From Candidatus Gastranaerophilales bacterium (GTDB lineage: Bacteria; Cyanobacteriota; Vampirovibrionia; Gastranaerophilales; Gastranaerophilaceae): a stretch of 64,000 nucleotides of DNA. The notes below the pieces were generated by a model. It was not told the origin of the DNA, searched no databases, and worked only from the letters and a program-made list of their open reading frames with translations. Numbering within the stretch: the first letter of the stretch is position 1; each line of letters opens with the position of its first letter. Of this stretch, positions 52,465-63,597 are shown one piece after another. The position numbers were made by a program, and so were the translations under genes. The stretch is taken from contig CALUVE010000003.1 of assembly GCA_944324135.1 (NCBI GenBank), positions 1-64,000 of the forward strand, given 5' to 3'.

Positions 52465-53076
52465 ATGAAAAAGGGGTTATTTATCACATTTGAGGGAGCT
52501 GACGGGTGCGGAAAAACCACACAGCTCAAACTTGCAGCCGAATATTTGCAAAAGAAAGGGGAAATCGTTCTTGTTACAAGAGAGCCCGGTGCAAAAGGTT
52601 TGGGCGAAAAATTGCGCGATATTCTTTTGAATTATGATGGTGTTGTCTCAGATAGATGTGAAGCATTTCTTTTTCTTGCTGATAGAGCGCAGCATATTGA
52701 TACTATTGTGACCCCGGCTGTAGAATCAGGCAAGATTGTCCTCTGTGACAGGCATATTGATAGCACGGTTGCTTATCAGGGGTATGGAAGAGGACAGGAT
52801 ATTGAGCAAATTAATAAGCTGAATATGCTTGCGACAGGAAATAAAAAACCTGATTTAACCATTGTTTTTGATGTTGATGTAGAAACCTCTATGGCACGTG
52901 TCGGAGCGGAAAAAGACAGAATGGAAAGCGCCGGAAGAGAATTCTTCAACCGTGTCCGTTTCGGGTATCTTGAAATAGCAAAACAAGAATCCGAAAGAGT
53001 CAGAGTTCTTGATGCTACTAAATCTATTGAAGATGTTCAAAAAGATGTCATTAAACTAATAGATTCTCTTTTTTAG
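52465..53076 (+). CDS. tmk: Thymidylate kinase
   Basis: Tmk makes dTDP from dTMP. The ATG at 52465 follows GGAGGAG and gives 203 residues. Landmarks are LFITFEGADGCGKTTQLKLAAEYL (P-loop), VTREPGAKGLGEKLRDILL (DRE/RE loop), FLFLADRAQHI, LCDRHIDSTVAYQG and the LID region. Its last 26 bp overlap the end of the convergent gene at 53051. Confidence 0.96.
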   Translation: MKKGLFITFEGADGCGKTTQLKLAAEYLQKKGEIVLVTREPGAKGLGEKLRDILLNYDGVVSDRCEAFLFLADRAQHIDTIVTPAVESGKIVLCDRHIDSTVAYQGYGRGQDIEQINKLNMLATGNKKPDLTIVFDVDVETSMARVGAEKDRMESAGREFFNRVRFGYLEIAKQESERVRVLDATKSIEDVQKDVIKLIDSLF

Positions 53077-53686
53077 GGATTTTAACAACGTCTATAACAT
53101 TCAAATCTCTAAAGTGTGAGATGACTTTTATATTTTCAGGATTGTTGGTATTTTCTTTTGCCAGCATAGCCCCGATAATAGCTTCAAGTTGTGCCATAGG
53201 CATCATATTTACAGGCAAATCTTCATAGCCCCATTCGTATTTCAATGCCTGCTGTAGAAATTTGCAATCTGCCGGAGAGCGTTCTTTAAAACAGGAATTA
53301 AGGTGCATACTCTGGCGGGTCAGGTATATCTCAAACCTGTTAACCTCAACCCCCTGTTCTTCCTGCAGTGTTTTAAAAAACTCTGCTCCGCGAGTGGAGT
53401 ATCTTTGTGTCCAGTTATCCTGATTGGGCATCAAAGGGTTTGTTGCAACCATCTGATACGGTTTTGAAAGTACTCTCCACTTGCCGTTGAGCATTGTTTT
53501 GTCCCACGGCAGGGATACACAGATTTTTGATTGTTTCAGTGATGAAAAATTTTCGAAAAAATGAATGACATCATTCATTTTGTACAATTTATCAATCATG
53601 ATTATGCTGTTGTTATCATCCATAATAGCCAGCCCTGTATCAATGGTTGAGCCGGCTGATAGAGATAATCCTACATAATAATTCAT
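53051..53686 (-). CDS. Unknown protein, possible RNase H-fold (DUF429-like)
   Basis: The 211-residue protein begins YYVGLSLSAGSTIDTGLAIMDDNNSIIMIDKLYKM, a beta-hairpin with an Asp/Ser-rich turn like RNase H-fold proteins such as DUF429. The metal-binding acidic residues of an active nuclease are not clear. LEAIIGAMLAKEN near the end resembles a helix that closes such folds. It ends 26 bp inside tmk on the opposite strand. It lies 6 bp downstream of map on the same strand. Family assignment is weak. Confidence 0.5.
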   Translation of the reverse strand: MNYYVGLSLSAGSTIDTGLAIMDDNNSIIMIDKLYKMNDVIHFFENFSSLKQSKICVSLPWDKTMLNGKWRVLSKPYQMVATNPLMPNQDNWTQRYSTRGAEFFKTLQEEQGVEVNRFEIYLTRQSMHLNSCFKERSPADCKFLQQALKYEWGYEDLPVNMMPMAQLEAIIGAMLAKENTNNPENIKVISHFRDLNVIDVVKIPKKENLLV

Positions 53687-53692
53687 CAGGTT

Positions 53693-54445
53693 TTACTCCA
53701 TAAGTTTTGTCATAATCATAGGTTCGTCATCCGTTGCAAGAACCGTATGTTCAAAGTGCGCTGAGGCTTTGTTATCGGCTGTGCTGACAGTCCATTCATC
53801 AGCAGCTACTACGACTTCATCACATCCAAGGTTAAGCATCGGTTCTATTGCAATCACATATCCCTGTTTAATCAGAGTATGGTCGCCGACCCTGTAATTA
53901 TAAAGGAAAGGCTCTTCATGCATAGTTCTGCCGACTCCGTGCCCGCCGTATTGTCTTACAATTCCATAGTGTTCACGGTTTGCAACGGCTTCAATCGCGC
54001 CTGATATGTCATCCAGAACATTACCGGCGCGCATTTGTGCAATCCCTGCATAAAGTGCTTCTTCAGTAACTTTCATAAGTTTTTGTTTTTCTTCGGAAAT
54101 TTTTCCGACTGCGTAAGTCCACGCGCTGTCTCCGACAAATCCGCCGTATGTTGCTCCGACATCAATACTTATGATGTCTCCCTCTTTCAGGATTACATCG
54201 GCAGACGGAATCCCGTGTACGACCTGTTCATTTATAGAAGTGCATATAGAGCCCGGAAAACCTTGATATCCTAAAAATGTCGGTATTGCGCGGTTTTCTT
54301 TTATAACTTTAGTTGCAATGCTGTCGAGTTCCAGCGTACTTATACCTGGTTCTACAACTTCTTTCATTTTTTGGTGAACAAGGGCTACGATATGTCCTGC
54401 GTGTCGTAATCTTTTTATATCGTCTTTTGATTTTCTGTTAATCAT
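53693..54445 (-). CDS. map: Methionine aminopeptidase type I
   Basis: MAP removes the initiator methionine. The ATG at 54445 gives 250 residues; a TTG at 54478 inside adk is less likely. Metal ligands are in ISIDVGATYGGFVGDSAWTYAVG (Asp, Asp), GHGVGRTMHEEPFL (His), IEPMLNLG (Glu) and AHFEHTVLAT (Glu). The adk-map order is common in bacteria, often with infA and rpsM next; here an unknown gene follows. Confidence 0.95.
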   Translation of the reverse strand: MINRKSKDDIKRLRHAGHIVALVHQKMKEVVEPGISTLELDSIATKVIKENRAIPTFLGYQGFPGSICTSINEQVVHGIPSADVILKEGDIISIDVGATYGGFVGDSAWTYAVGKISEEKQKLMKVTEEALYAGIAQMRAGNVLDDISGAIEAVANREHYGIVRQYGGHGVGRTMHEEPFLYNYRVGDHTLIKQGYVIAIEPMLNLGCDEVVVAADEWTVSTADNKASAHFEHTVLATDDEPMIMTKLME

Positions 54446-54461
54446 ATTTTCACCGTTAAAA

Positions 54462-55121
54462 CTATCTGATAACTTCAAGCAATCTTTCCCATACGGTTTC
54501 TATATCACCGTTGGCATCTATGCTTTTGAGAACGCCTTTATTTTTGTAGTAATCAATAAGAGGCGCAGTTTCGTTGTTGTATGTGTCAAATCTTGCCTGA
54601 GCGACTTCTCTTGTATCGTCTTTGCGTTGAGTCAATTGAGCACCGCATTTGTCACAGGTGTTTTCTTTTTTCGGCGCTTTGAAAGCAAGGTTATAAATCT
54701 CTCCGCATACGGGGCAAGAACGACGGTTCACAATTCTTTCAACAAGAATACTTGTATCAATGTCAAAATATACTGCAATAAATTTCGTGTCAGTATTTTT
54801 ATCAATTTCCGCGTTCATTTTTTCAAGTTCGTCGGCCTGTTCAACGCTTCGTGGAAAACCGTCGAGGATATAGCCGTTTTTGCAATCTTCTTGAGAGAGT
54901 CGGTTTTTGATGATTCTGGAAACTAATTCAACAGGTACAAGCTGACCTTTATCAATGTATGATTTAGCCTCTTTACCGGCTTCAGTTTCGCCTTTAATTT
55001 CAGCTCTCAAAAGTGAGCCTGTGTCTACGTGCGGAAAGTTTAAATATTCTGCAAGTCTGTTAGTTTGTGTACCTTTGCCGCAAGCTGGCGGTCCTAAAAA
55101 AATAAGTTCTTTTTTGGTCAT
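54462..55121 (-). CDS. adk: Adenylate kinase
   Basis: Adk interconverts ATP + AMP and 2 ADP. The 219-residue protein has LIFLGPPACGKGTQTNRLAEYLN (P-loop), DTGSLLRAEIKG, ILDGFPRSVEQAD and a zinc-finger LID (CPVCGEIYNLAFKAPKKENTCDKCG). It lies 28 bp after gyrB and 17 bp before map. Confidence 0.97.
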   Translation of the reverse strand: MTKKELIFLGPPACGKGTQTNRLAEYLNFPHVDTGSLLRAEIKGETEAGKEAKSYIDKGQLVPVELVSRIIKNRLSQEDCKNGYILDGFPRSVEQADELEKMNAEIDKNTDTKFIAVYFDIDTSILVERIVNRRSCPVCGEIYNLAFKAPKKENTCDKCGAQLTQRKDDTREVAQARFDTYNNETAPLIDYYKNKGVLKSIDANGDIETVWERLLEVIR

Positions 55122-55148
55122 TTGGTATCTCTCTTTCGTATTGTACGT

Positions 55149-57743
<2,595 letters not shown>

Positions 57744-57857
57744 TCAAAATTATTTCCCTTTATTACAAAATATTGCCGCCTGTGATTAACTCGGGTGATG
57801 ATTTATTTTTTCGGGCTGCCAATTTATGATTAAGCTGTGAAAATAAAGGAGTTTTTT

Positions 57858-58148
57858 ATGTCTAAATCTATTTCAAAATCTATTTACAAAATTGCAGAAA
57901 AAGTTGATTCCAATAAAATCATAGTATTCACAAATCATTTAAAAATTGACGGCGATTTATTTATGAAAGACGGCAGGTGCGAAGAGTGCCACGAAGACAT
58001 TCTTTCGTTACAAAATGCGCTTGTCTGCAGATTGAATGATTACTGTGTGTGCGAAGATGACGAATGCAAATGCAACGATTATGTCTGTTTCAAATATGAT
58101 TGGCTGAATGTGGCAATTTCTGATATTGTGGCGTACAGTATTGTGTAA
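57858..58148 (+). CDS. Small Cys-rich acidic protein, unknown
   Basis: The ATG at 57858 follows AAAGGAG and gives 96 residues; a GTG at 57837 overlaps that site. The middle is Cys-rich (CEECHEDILSLQNALVCRLNDYCVCEDDECKCNDYVC), with CxxC, CxC and CxC pairs that could bind metal or form disulfides. There is no signal peptide. No family is recognised. The gene is divergent from gyrB. Confidence 0.6.
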   Translation: MSKSISKSIYKIAEKVDSNKIIVFTNHLKIDGDLFMKDGRCEECHEDILSLQNALVCRLNDYCVCEDDECKCNDYVCFKYDWLNVAISDIVAYSIV

Positions 58149-58185
58149 AATCAGGCATCGTACATACGCTGCACACCGTCGATTT

Positions 58186-58659
58186 TTAAGATTTTATAAA
58201 TTCCGATATAATCCAGAATATTACAATTAAGAGTATTAGGAGTTCATAACCGGTTGCAAACGGTTCTTTGTATTCTTCTGCATTTATATCTAATTTTATA
58301 TGTTTGCCAAGTTCAACAAGGTATTTATGTAAGGTTTTTCGTCTTATTGTCGGAATTTTAACATGTGAATCATCTCGCAGTGTAATAATTATTGCGTCAT
58401 AATTTAATCTTGAGCAAGCGCCGCCAGCGAAAAATCGTGTTGAAACTTCCACGTCCGATGTATTCAAATGTATCTGTACATCCTTGATATCAGTATATTT
58501 TACATCCTGTCCGTTAAATTTTAATGAGTTTTCTCCAAAAATGGGGGCATCAATCAAATATTTTGTCAGGTTTTTGTAAACGTGACAAATTTTTTTGATT
58601 AATATCACTCCGACAAGAATAACACCTATACATAAAAATATCTGTATAGGCTGCAGCAC
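58186..58659 (-). CDS. Two-helix membrane protein with PH-like middle domain, unknown
   Basis: The 157-residue protein has membrane helices at about residues 6-22 and 139-155. Between them is a soluble beta-rich domain (LKFNGQDVKYTDIKDVQIHLNTSDVEVSTRFFAGG, IIITLRDDSHVKIPTIRRKTLHKYL) with the strand pattern of bacterial PH-like domains. It shares its start with the stop of the HD-GYP gene at 58659, so the two are co-expressed. Confidence 0.6.
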   Translation of the reverse strand: MLQPIQIFLCIGVILVGVILIKKICHVYKNLTKYLIDAPIFGENSLKFNGQDVKYTDIKDVQIHLNTSDVEVSTRFFAGGACSRLNYDAIIITLRDDSHVKIPTIRRKTLHKYLVELGKHIKLDINAEEYKEPFATGYELLILLIVIFWIISEFIKS

Positions 58660-59903
58660 TAATTTTCTCCTGCGACTTTTGCAAGAGCCTCAGCAACAAC
58701 CGGATCCCATTTTGAGCCGGATTCTGATTTGATAATCTCTAAGGCTTTTTCTTTATCCATAGCTTTTCTGTATGGTCTGTCAGAAGTCATTGCGCTATAG
58801 GCATCAGCTGCTGCAATGATTCTTGAGCCGAACGGGATGGACTGCCCTTTGAGTCCTTCAGGTTCGCCGGAGCCGTCAAATCTTTCTTTCTGATAAGTAA
58901 TATACGGTACAACTTCTGAAAGGAAGTTTATGTTCATCAAGAGGTTGACCCCGAGGTTTGCGTGTTCTTGAATTTTTTTGAAATCTTCGTCAGACAATTT
59001 GCCGTGGGTTGCAAAGATACTTTCAGGCAGCGTAATTTTGCCGATATTCTGGAGCAAGCCTGCATAGTATATCAAATCTGTTGTTTTTTCGTTCAAACCA
59101 AGCTCGCGGCATATCTTGCGTGCAAGTTCTGCTGTGTTTTTGGAGTGTGAAACTTTGTACTGACCTTTTGTGTCAACGGCTGAGGCAAGTCTTTCAACAA
59201 AGAACTGCTGGTAATCGCACAGGTCGCCGATGAGTGCAGTGAGTTCAGCTCTGGAATGCTGCAGGTCTGTGATATCTGATTCAGAATTTTCTATGAGTTT
59301 GTTAACTATATCAATTTCTTTTTGTAATGCAATTGATGTTGCAAGCAGGTTGGCTATGCTTTCTACAAGTGTCAGATATTCAGGGATGATTTCTTTTGAA
59401 TTGATAATATCAATAGCTCCGATGAGGCTTGTTCCGCTGAACATAGGTATGACTGTACGGTTGCGGAGTTTCTGGGTTTCTTTTGTTTTGAAATCTTCCG
59501 GTTTGAATATAAATCTGGCACTCTTGCCGTCTGATGAACCTGCGTGGCTGAATACGTTTTCTCTAATTATGTAAATATTACAAATCTTTTCTTCAATCAT
59601 TTGCGTAATGGTATATGCAATTGAATTGAATACGGCAGTTTCCTGCTGAGGGTCAAAGTTTAGTACGCAGAGTGTTTTGTCCAGTGAATATATAGAGATA
59701 AGTTCTTTCAGCTGGTTTATTAGACCGGCTTTTTTGTCATGGCTTTTTGCTCCGATTTTTTTAGCTAAATCTTCTGAAATTAAATGCTCAGAGAGAAAAT
59801 CTCCAAGATTCAGCGCAAAAATTTCTTCAATCGGATCGCCGTCTATCAGGTTTTCTGATTGGCTAAATAAAGACACTCCGTTTTTGATATCATCTTTGTT
59901 CAT
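58659..59903 (-). CDS. Degenerate HD-GYP protein with GAF-like N-terminus
   Basis: The 414-residue protein has a GAF-like domain (about 75-200) and a coiled linker. A C-terminal HD-GYP-like domain follows: HSKNTAELARKICRELGL (first His near 252), GLLQNIGKITLPE, EHANLGVNLL (third His) and YQKERFDGSGEPEGLKGQSIPFGSRIIAAADAYSAMTSDRPYR. Active enzymes read LLHDIGK and HHExxDGxGYP; here HD is Gln285-Asn286, the HH pair is absent and GYP is Gly-Glu347-Pro. It is therefore unlikely to hydrolyse cyclic di-GMP and may act as a sensor or scaffold. Confidence 0.85.
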   Translation of the reverse strand: MNKDDIKNGVSLFSQSENLIDGDPIEEIFALNLGDFLSEHLISEDLAKKIGAKSHDKKAGLINQLKELISIYSLDKTLCVLNFDPQQETAVFNSIAYTITQMIEEKICNIYIIRENVFSHAGSSDGKSARFIFKPEDFKTKETQKLRNRTVIPMFSGTSLIGAIDIINSKEIIPEYLTLVESIANLLATSIALQKEIDIVNKLIENSESDITDLQHSRAELTALIGDLCDYQQFFVERLASAVDTKGQYKVSHSKNTAELARKICRELGLNEKTTDLIYYAGLLQNIGKITLPESIFATHGKLSDEDFKKIQEHANLGVNLLMNINFLSEVVPYITYQKERFDGSGEPEGLKGQSIPFGSRIIAAADAYSAMTSDRPYRKAMDKEKALEIIKSESGSKWDPVVAEALAKVAGEN

Positions 59904-59986
59904 TAAAATTAATCCTTTACTCTACATACATGACCTTCATGTATATATACGGCATGACATGGAAAAAACTTTAATGATTTTTACAA

Positions 59987-60026
59987 AAATTCATACTTTA
60001 GTATGGGAAAGTTCAAACTAAAGTAT
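59987..60026 (-). terminator. Terminator after the ftsL-like gene
   Basis: ATACTTTAGT (59993-60002) pairs exactly with ACTAAAGTAT (60017-60026). On the minus strand a T-rich run follows. It ends the rsmH-ftsL operon. Confidence 0.7.
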
Positions 60027-60030
60027 ATGA

Positions 60031-60504
60031 TTAATAACCTATGGCCCAGTTAAACGGGGTTGAAAAATCTTTTTTCGGGGTTACTGTGACGTCAGAATTT
60101 ATAGCTTGAACTTCGATTACTTTGTCAGCTTTTTGGAGTGTATTATTCTGGGTCATTCTGGTATCAACATTGTTGAAAGATTTAAGTCTTTCCAAATTGG
60201 TTTCCAACTCTGCGTTTTCATCATTAAGAGCAATAATCTGTCTGTTAAGTGTATTGAGACGGAGTTCATGAGTCATGGAAAAATAGTAGCTTACAAAAGC
60301 CAGCACAACAAGCACGCCTAATAATCCGCATAAAGTTGTATTGACCTTTCTGATTGCCATAGCCTTAATTGAAATCTCCATCTGTTTTTGTTTCGGGAAG
60401 TACCCTTCTATTACTGGATTTTCTTCCCTTATCGGATTTTCTGCGTATCCGGATTGTTCATAAGAATATATAAGTTCTTCTTGTATTACTCTAGCTGTAT
60501 TCAA
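60031..60504 (-). CDS. ftsL: FtsL-like cell-division protein
   Basis: The 157-residue protein has a cytoplasmic N-terminus of about 55 residues, one membrane helix (about 56-76, TLCGLLGVLVVLAFVSYYF), then a leucine-zipper coiled-coil (LNTLNRQIIALNDENAELETNLERLKSF) in the periplasm. This is the FtsL design, and the position right after rsmH is where ftsL is usually found. FtsL links FtsB and FtsQ to the septal cell-wall synthase. The sequence itself is poorly conserved, so the name rests on topology and context. Confidence 0.75.
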   Translation of the reverse strand: MNTARVIQEELIYSYEQSGYAENPIREENPVIEGYFPKQKQMEISIKAMAIRKVNTTLCGLLGVLVVLAFVSYYFSMTHELRLNTLNRQIIALNDENAELETNLERLKSFNNVDTRMTQNNTLQKADKVIEVQAINSDVTVTPKKDFSTPFNWAIGY

Positions 60505-60542
60505 TTTTTTCTGTCCCCAATTGTCTTTAAAACAGGCTGCCG

Positions 60543-61478
60543 CTAAGCTTCATTAATACATCTTGCAATTCTTAATTTGGCACTTCTTGACGGCGGATTT
60601 TCTTTAATCTCCTTATCACTCGCTGTTATCGGTTTTTTATTAACCAGTTCCAACCTTGGTGGCGGGCATGTGCAAATCATTTGATTTTTTTCGCAATGAC
60701 ACCGCTGCGAGTGGTATTTGAATAAGTTTTTCACTATTCTGTCTTCCAATGAATGAAAACTTATTACACTTATTATACCACCTGTTGCCATCAAATCCAA
60801 CACATCATTCAATGTATTTTTTACATTTGTTAACTCATGGTTAACTTCAATTCTTATCGCCTGAAACACACGTGTTGCGGGGTGAATGCTGCTTTTTATC
60901 TTCGGGGTGCAATTTTTTATCAAATCGGCTAATTCGGTTGTAGTTTCTATCTTTTTAAGCTTTCTTTGTTCCACTATTTTTTTTGCAATTCTTTTGGAAA
61001 ATCTTTCTTCTCCGTATTCGGAAAAAATTCTGACCAAATCGTCTTCTCTGTAAGTGTTTACGACATCGTACGCCGTAAATTCTGCATCTGTGTCAAAACG
61101 CATATCAAGCGGGGCTTCTTTTGAAAACGAAAAACCTCTTTCTGCCTTGTCAAACTGGTGATATGAGGCGCCGAGGTCAAACAGTACTCCGCCTGTAATT
61201 TTACTTATCCCGAGTTCTTGTAACACTTTTTTAATATTTGTGTATGAGGATTTTACAATTGTTAAGTTTTTGTAATCTTTAAGCCTTTCTGACGCAGCCA
61301 GAATAGCTTCGTTATCGATGTCAAAGGCAATCAGTCTGCCGTTGGGCTGAATTCTCTGCAGAATAAGTTCGCTGTGCCCTCCGCCTCCAAGGGTACAATC
61401 CACATAAACAAGACCGTCTTTGCATTCCAGCGCATCGACAGCCTCATTTTTCATTACTGTATAGTGCTTAAATTCCAT
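60543..61478 (-). CDS. rsmH: 16S rRNA (cytosine-1402-N4)-methyltransferase
   Basis: RsmH methylates C1402 of 16S rRNA. The start is at 61478 or possibly six bases earlier; 311 residues follow. Landmarks are FKHYTVMKNEAVDAL, YVDCTLGGGGHSELIL (SAM-binding), GVLFDLGASYHQFDKAERGFSFSKEAPLDMRFD, RIEVNHELTNV and VISFHSLEDRIVKNLF. A typical dcw-cluster gene; mraZ does not precede it here. Confidence 0.96.
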   Translation of the reverse strand: MEFKHYTVMKNEAVDALECKDGLVYVDCTLGGGGHSELILQRIQPNGRLIAFDIDNEAILAASERLKDYKNLTIVKSSYTNIKKVLQELGISKITGGVLFDLGASYHQFDKAERGFSFSKEAPLDMRFDTDAEFTAYDVVNTYREDDLVRIFSEYGEERFSKRIAKKIVEQRKLKKIETTTELADLIKNCTPKIKSSIHPATRVFQAIRIEVNHELTNVKNTLNDVLDLMATGGIISVISFHSLEDRIVKNLFKYHSQRCHCEKNQMICTCPPPRLELVNKKPITASDKEIKENPPSRSAKLRIARCINEA

Positions 61479-61499
61479 AAGCAAATTTTATCATAAAAC

Positions 61500-61748
61500 T
61501 TAGTATTTTATAAATCCGTCCGCGCCGGATTTGTCATAAATCTCAATAAATTTTTTGTATGTATAAACTTCCGTGTTTTCGCTTCTTCTGGTATCAAGAA
61601 TCACGATTTTGCCGCCGGCAGCACGCTTATCCAGAGTTGATATAAAGTTAATCATATCTGTGATATAGTTTTTGTCCGCAAGTTCGTCAAAAGTGATACT
61701 CTTCATAAATCTGAAGTCATTCGCATCAAATTTTCTTGTTGATTCCAT
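61500..61748 (-). CDS. Small unknown protein (82 aa)
   Basis: The ATG at 61748 follows AGGAG at normal spacing. The product is soluble, with alternating charged helices and strands (FDANDFRFMKSITFDELADKNYITDMINFISTLDKRAAGGKIVILDTRRSENTEVYTYKKFIEIYDKSG). No family is recognised. It lies 22 bp before rsmH on the same strand, in the position often held by mraZ, but it does not resemble MraZ. Confidence 0.6.
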   Translation of the reverse strand: MESTRKFDANDFRFMKSITFDELADKNYITDMINFISTLDKRAAGGKIVILDTRRSENTEVYTYKKFIEIYDKSGADGFIKY

Positions 61749-61875
61749 AAAAATACTCCTGTTTAAATACACAACATGTATGCCAGTTGTTACGGCAATA
61801 CTTCGCAGAAACTTTAATATTTGCACTCTATTGTTACAAAACTGTTACAATAAAAGCCGCAAAAGTATGCAAAAA

Positions 61876-61926
61876 AAATTCTTCGCATTCGCTTAACATA
61901 GCGAGTGGTGCGAAGAATCTTTTTGT
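61876..61926 (-). terminator. Terminator after gltX
   Basis: ATTCTTCGCA and its complement TGCGAAGAAT, with inner TTCGCT/AGCGAG pairs, form a long hairpin (about 61879-61917). T-runs flank it on the minus strand. It ends gltX. Confidence 0.8.
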
Positions 61927-61945
61927 TTTTTTATATAATTCAAAA

Positions 61946-63418
61946 TTAAACAGGCTGTTTAATTGCGCTTTCAATACGTCTAAGGGATTTTTCTTTGCCG
62001 AGGATTGCAAGAATTGCAGTCATATCAGCCCCGCAGGTTCTGCCGGTAACTGCTGCTCTAACTGCCCACATTGTGACTTTCGGCTTGATACCCAGTTCTT
62101 TAAACTGAGCACGGAATGCTTCAAGTTTTTCGTGGAGAGTTTCTTCGTCAAAGCTCCAGTCTTTTGACTGTTTTACAAATTCTTTCAGAACATTTTGTGC
62201 GACTTCCGTATCAAGAATTTCTGCTTGAACTTTCGGTTCAACTTCTACATCTTCCCCGAAGAAATACGGTACTGCATCTGTTATATCAGAAAGCAATGTC
62301 AACGGCTCGCGAGTGATTTCAACCATTCTTGTGTATTGTGCATCTGTGAGTTCATTCAGATTGTATTTTGTAAGATAAGGTTTCAATCTTTCTTTCAATT
62401 CTTCAATCGGGAGCATTTTGATGTAGTGGCTGTTCATCCAGTTCAATTTGTCATATTCAAAGATTGAATTTGATGAAGAAACATCGTTGATTCTGAAGTC
62501 TTGAGCGATTTCATCAACGGTTTTAATTTCTTTGCCGTCGGACGGAGACCAGCCCAGAAGTGCTACAAAGTTAATCAAAGCATCTGTGAGGTATCCTTTT
62601 TCTACAAATTCTGATACTGCTGTTGCCCCGTGGCGTTTAGAAAGTTTGCTTCTGTCCGGTGCTAGAATCATACCGAGGTGTCCGAATCTTGGAACTTCTG
62701 CGCCGAGAGCTTCAAATATCAAAATTTGTTTGAAAGTATTGGAAATATGGTCCTCCCCTCTGATTACATGAGAAATTTTCATCAGCATATCATCAATTAC
62801 AACTGCAAAGTTGTAAGTCGGGGTGCCGTTTGATTTCATTATTACAAAATCGCCCAGAAGAGCTGTGTCCATGTGTAATTCGCCTTTTACAAGGTCGTCA
62901 AATTTTAATATTGTTGAATCGTGGAAAGCTTTTTGGGCTTTTGCAATATTAAATCTGATAGCAGGTTTTCTGCCCTCTGCGCGTAATTTTTCCTTTTCCG
63001 CTTCTGTTAGGTTTTCACATTTTTTAGAATAAACATAAGGCTTTTTATTCTGGGTTGCGAGTTCTTTTTCAGCCTCGAGTTCTTCCGGTGTGCAGAAGCA
63101 CTCGTATGCAAAGCCTTTGTCTAAAAGCATTTGTGCATATTTAGGGTAGATGTCGAATCTTTGAGACTGTGTGTATGGGCCGTAAGGTCCGCCGACGTCT
63201 GGCCCCTCATCCCAGTTGAGCCCGAGAGCTTTCAGGCTGTCAAAGATGTTATCAATATATTCCTGGCTTGTGCGTTCTGCGTCAGTATCTTCAATTCTTA
63301 AAACAAATTTGCCGTTATTTTTCTTTGCAAATAAATAGTTGAACAGAGCTGTTCTTGCTGTTCCAACGTGTAAATTACCGCTTGGTGACGGTGCTATTCT
63401 GACTCTAACTTCTGACAT
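61946..63418 (-). CDS. gltX: Glutamyl-tRNA synthetase
   Basis: GltX charges tRNA-Glu and, in bacteria lacking glutaminyl-tRNA synthetase, also tRNA-Gln. The 490-residue protein has the class I motifs RIAPSPSGNLHVGTARTALFNYLFA (HIGH region), GEDHISNTFKQ and KLSKRHGATAV (KMSKS). AGAAGGAT precedes the ATG. The C-terminal anticodon-binding helices end in KQPV. The window has tRNA-Gln, but glnS and gatCAB are not here, so discrimination cannot be judged. Confidence 0.97.
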   Translation of the reverse strand: MSEVRVRIAPSPSGNLHVGTARTALFNYLFAKKNNGKFVLRIEDTDAERTSQEYIDNIFDSLKALGLNWDEGPDVGGPYGPYTQSQRFDIYPKYAQMLLDKGFAYECFCTPEELEAEKELATQNKKPYVYSKKCENLTEAEKEKLRAEGRKPAIRFNIAKAQKAFHDSTILKFDDLVKGELHMDTALLGDFVIMKSNGTPTYNFAVVIDDMLMKISHVIRGEDHISNTFKQILIFEALGAEVPRFGHLGMILAPDRSKLSKRHGATAVSEFVEKGYLTDALINFVALLGWSPSDGKEIKTVDEIAQDFRINDVSSSNSIFEYDKLNWMNSHYIKMLPIEELKERLKPYLTKYNLNELTDAQYTRMVEITREPLTLLSDITDAVPYFFGEDVEVEPKVQAEILDTEVAQNVLKEFVKQSKDWSFDEETLHEKLEAFRAQFKELGIKPKVTMWAVRAAVTGRTCGADMTAILAILGKEKSLRRIESAIKQPV

Positions 63419-63597
63419 TTTAATAATCCTTCTTTCTTATTTATAAATCAGCATTATTAAAATATCACGCACATATTTTTATTTCAAGTTTAAAGATAGA
63501 ACCTCAGCCGGTATATAACTACTTATACAATATTTTTATTAATTTAATCCAAATTAAGGAGTTGCCAAAGGTACTTTTGCGTTTAAAATATTAATGT

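Noticed and set aside
61500-61748. MraZ at the head of the rsmH operon
   Set aside because: The position fits but the sequence lacks the paired SpoVT-AbrB-like motifs of MraZ and is only 82 residues long.
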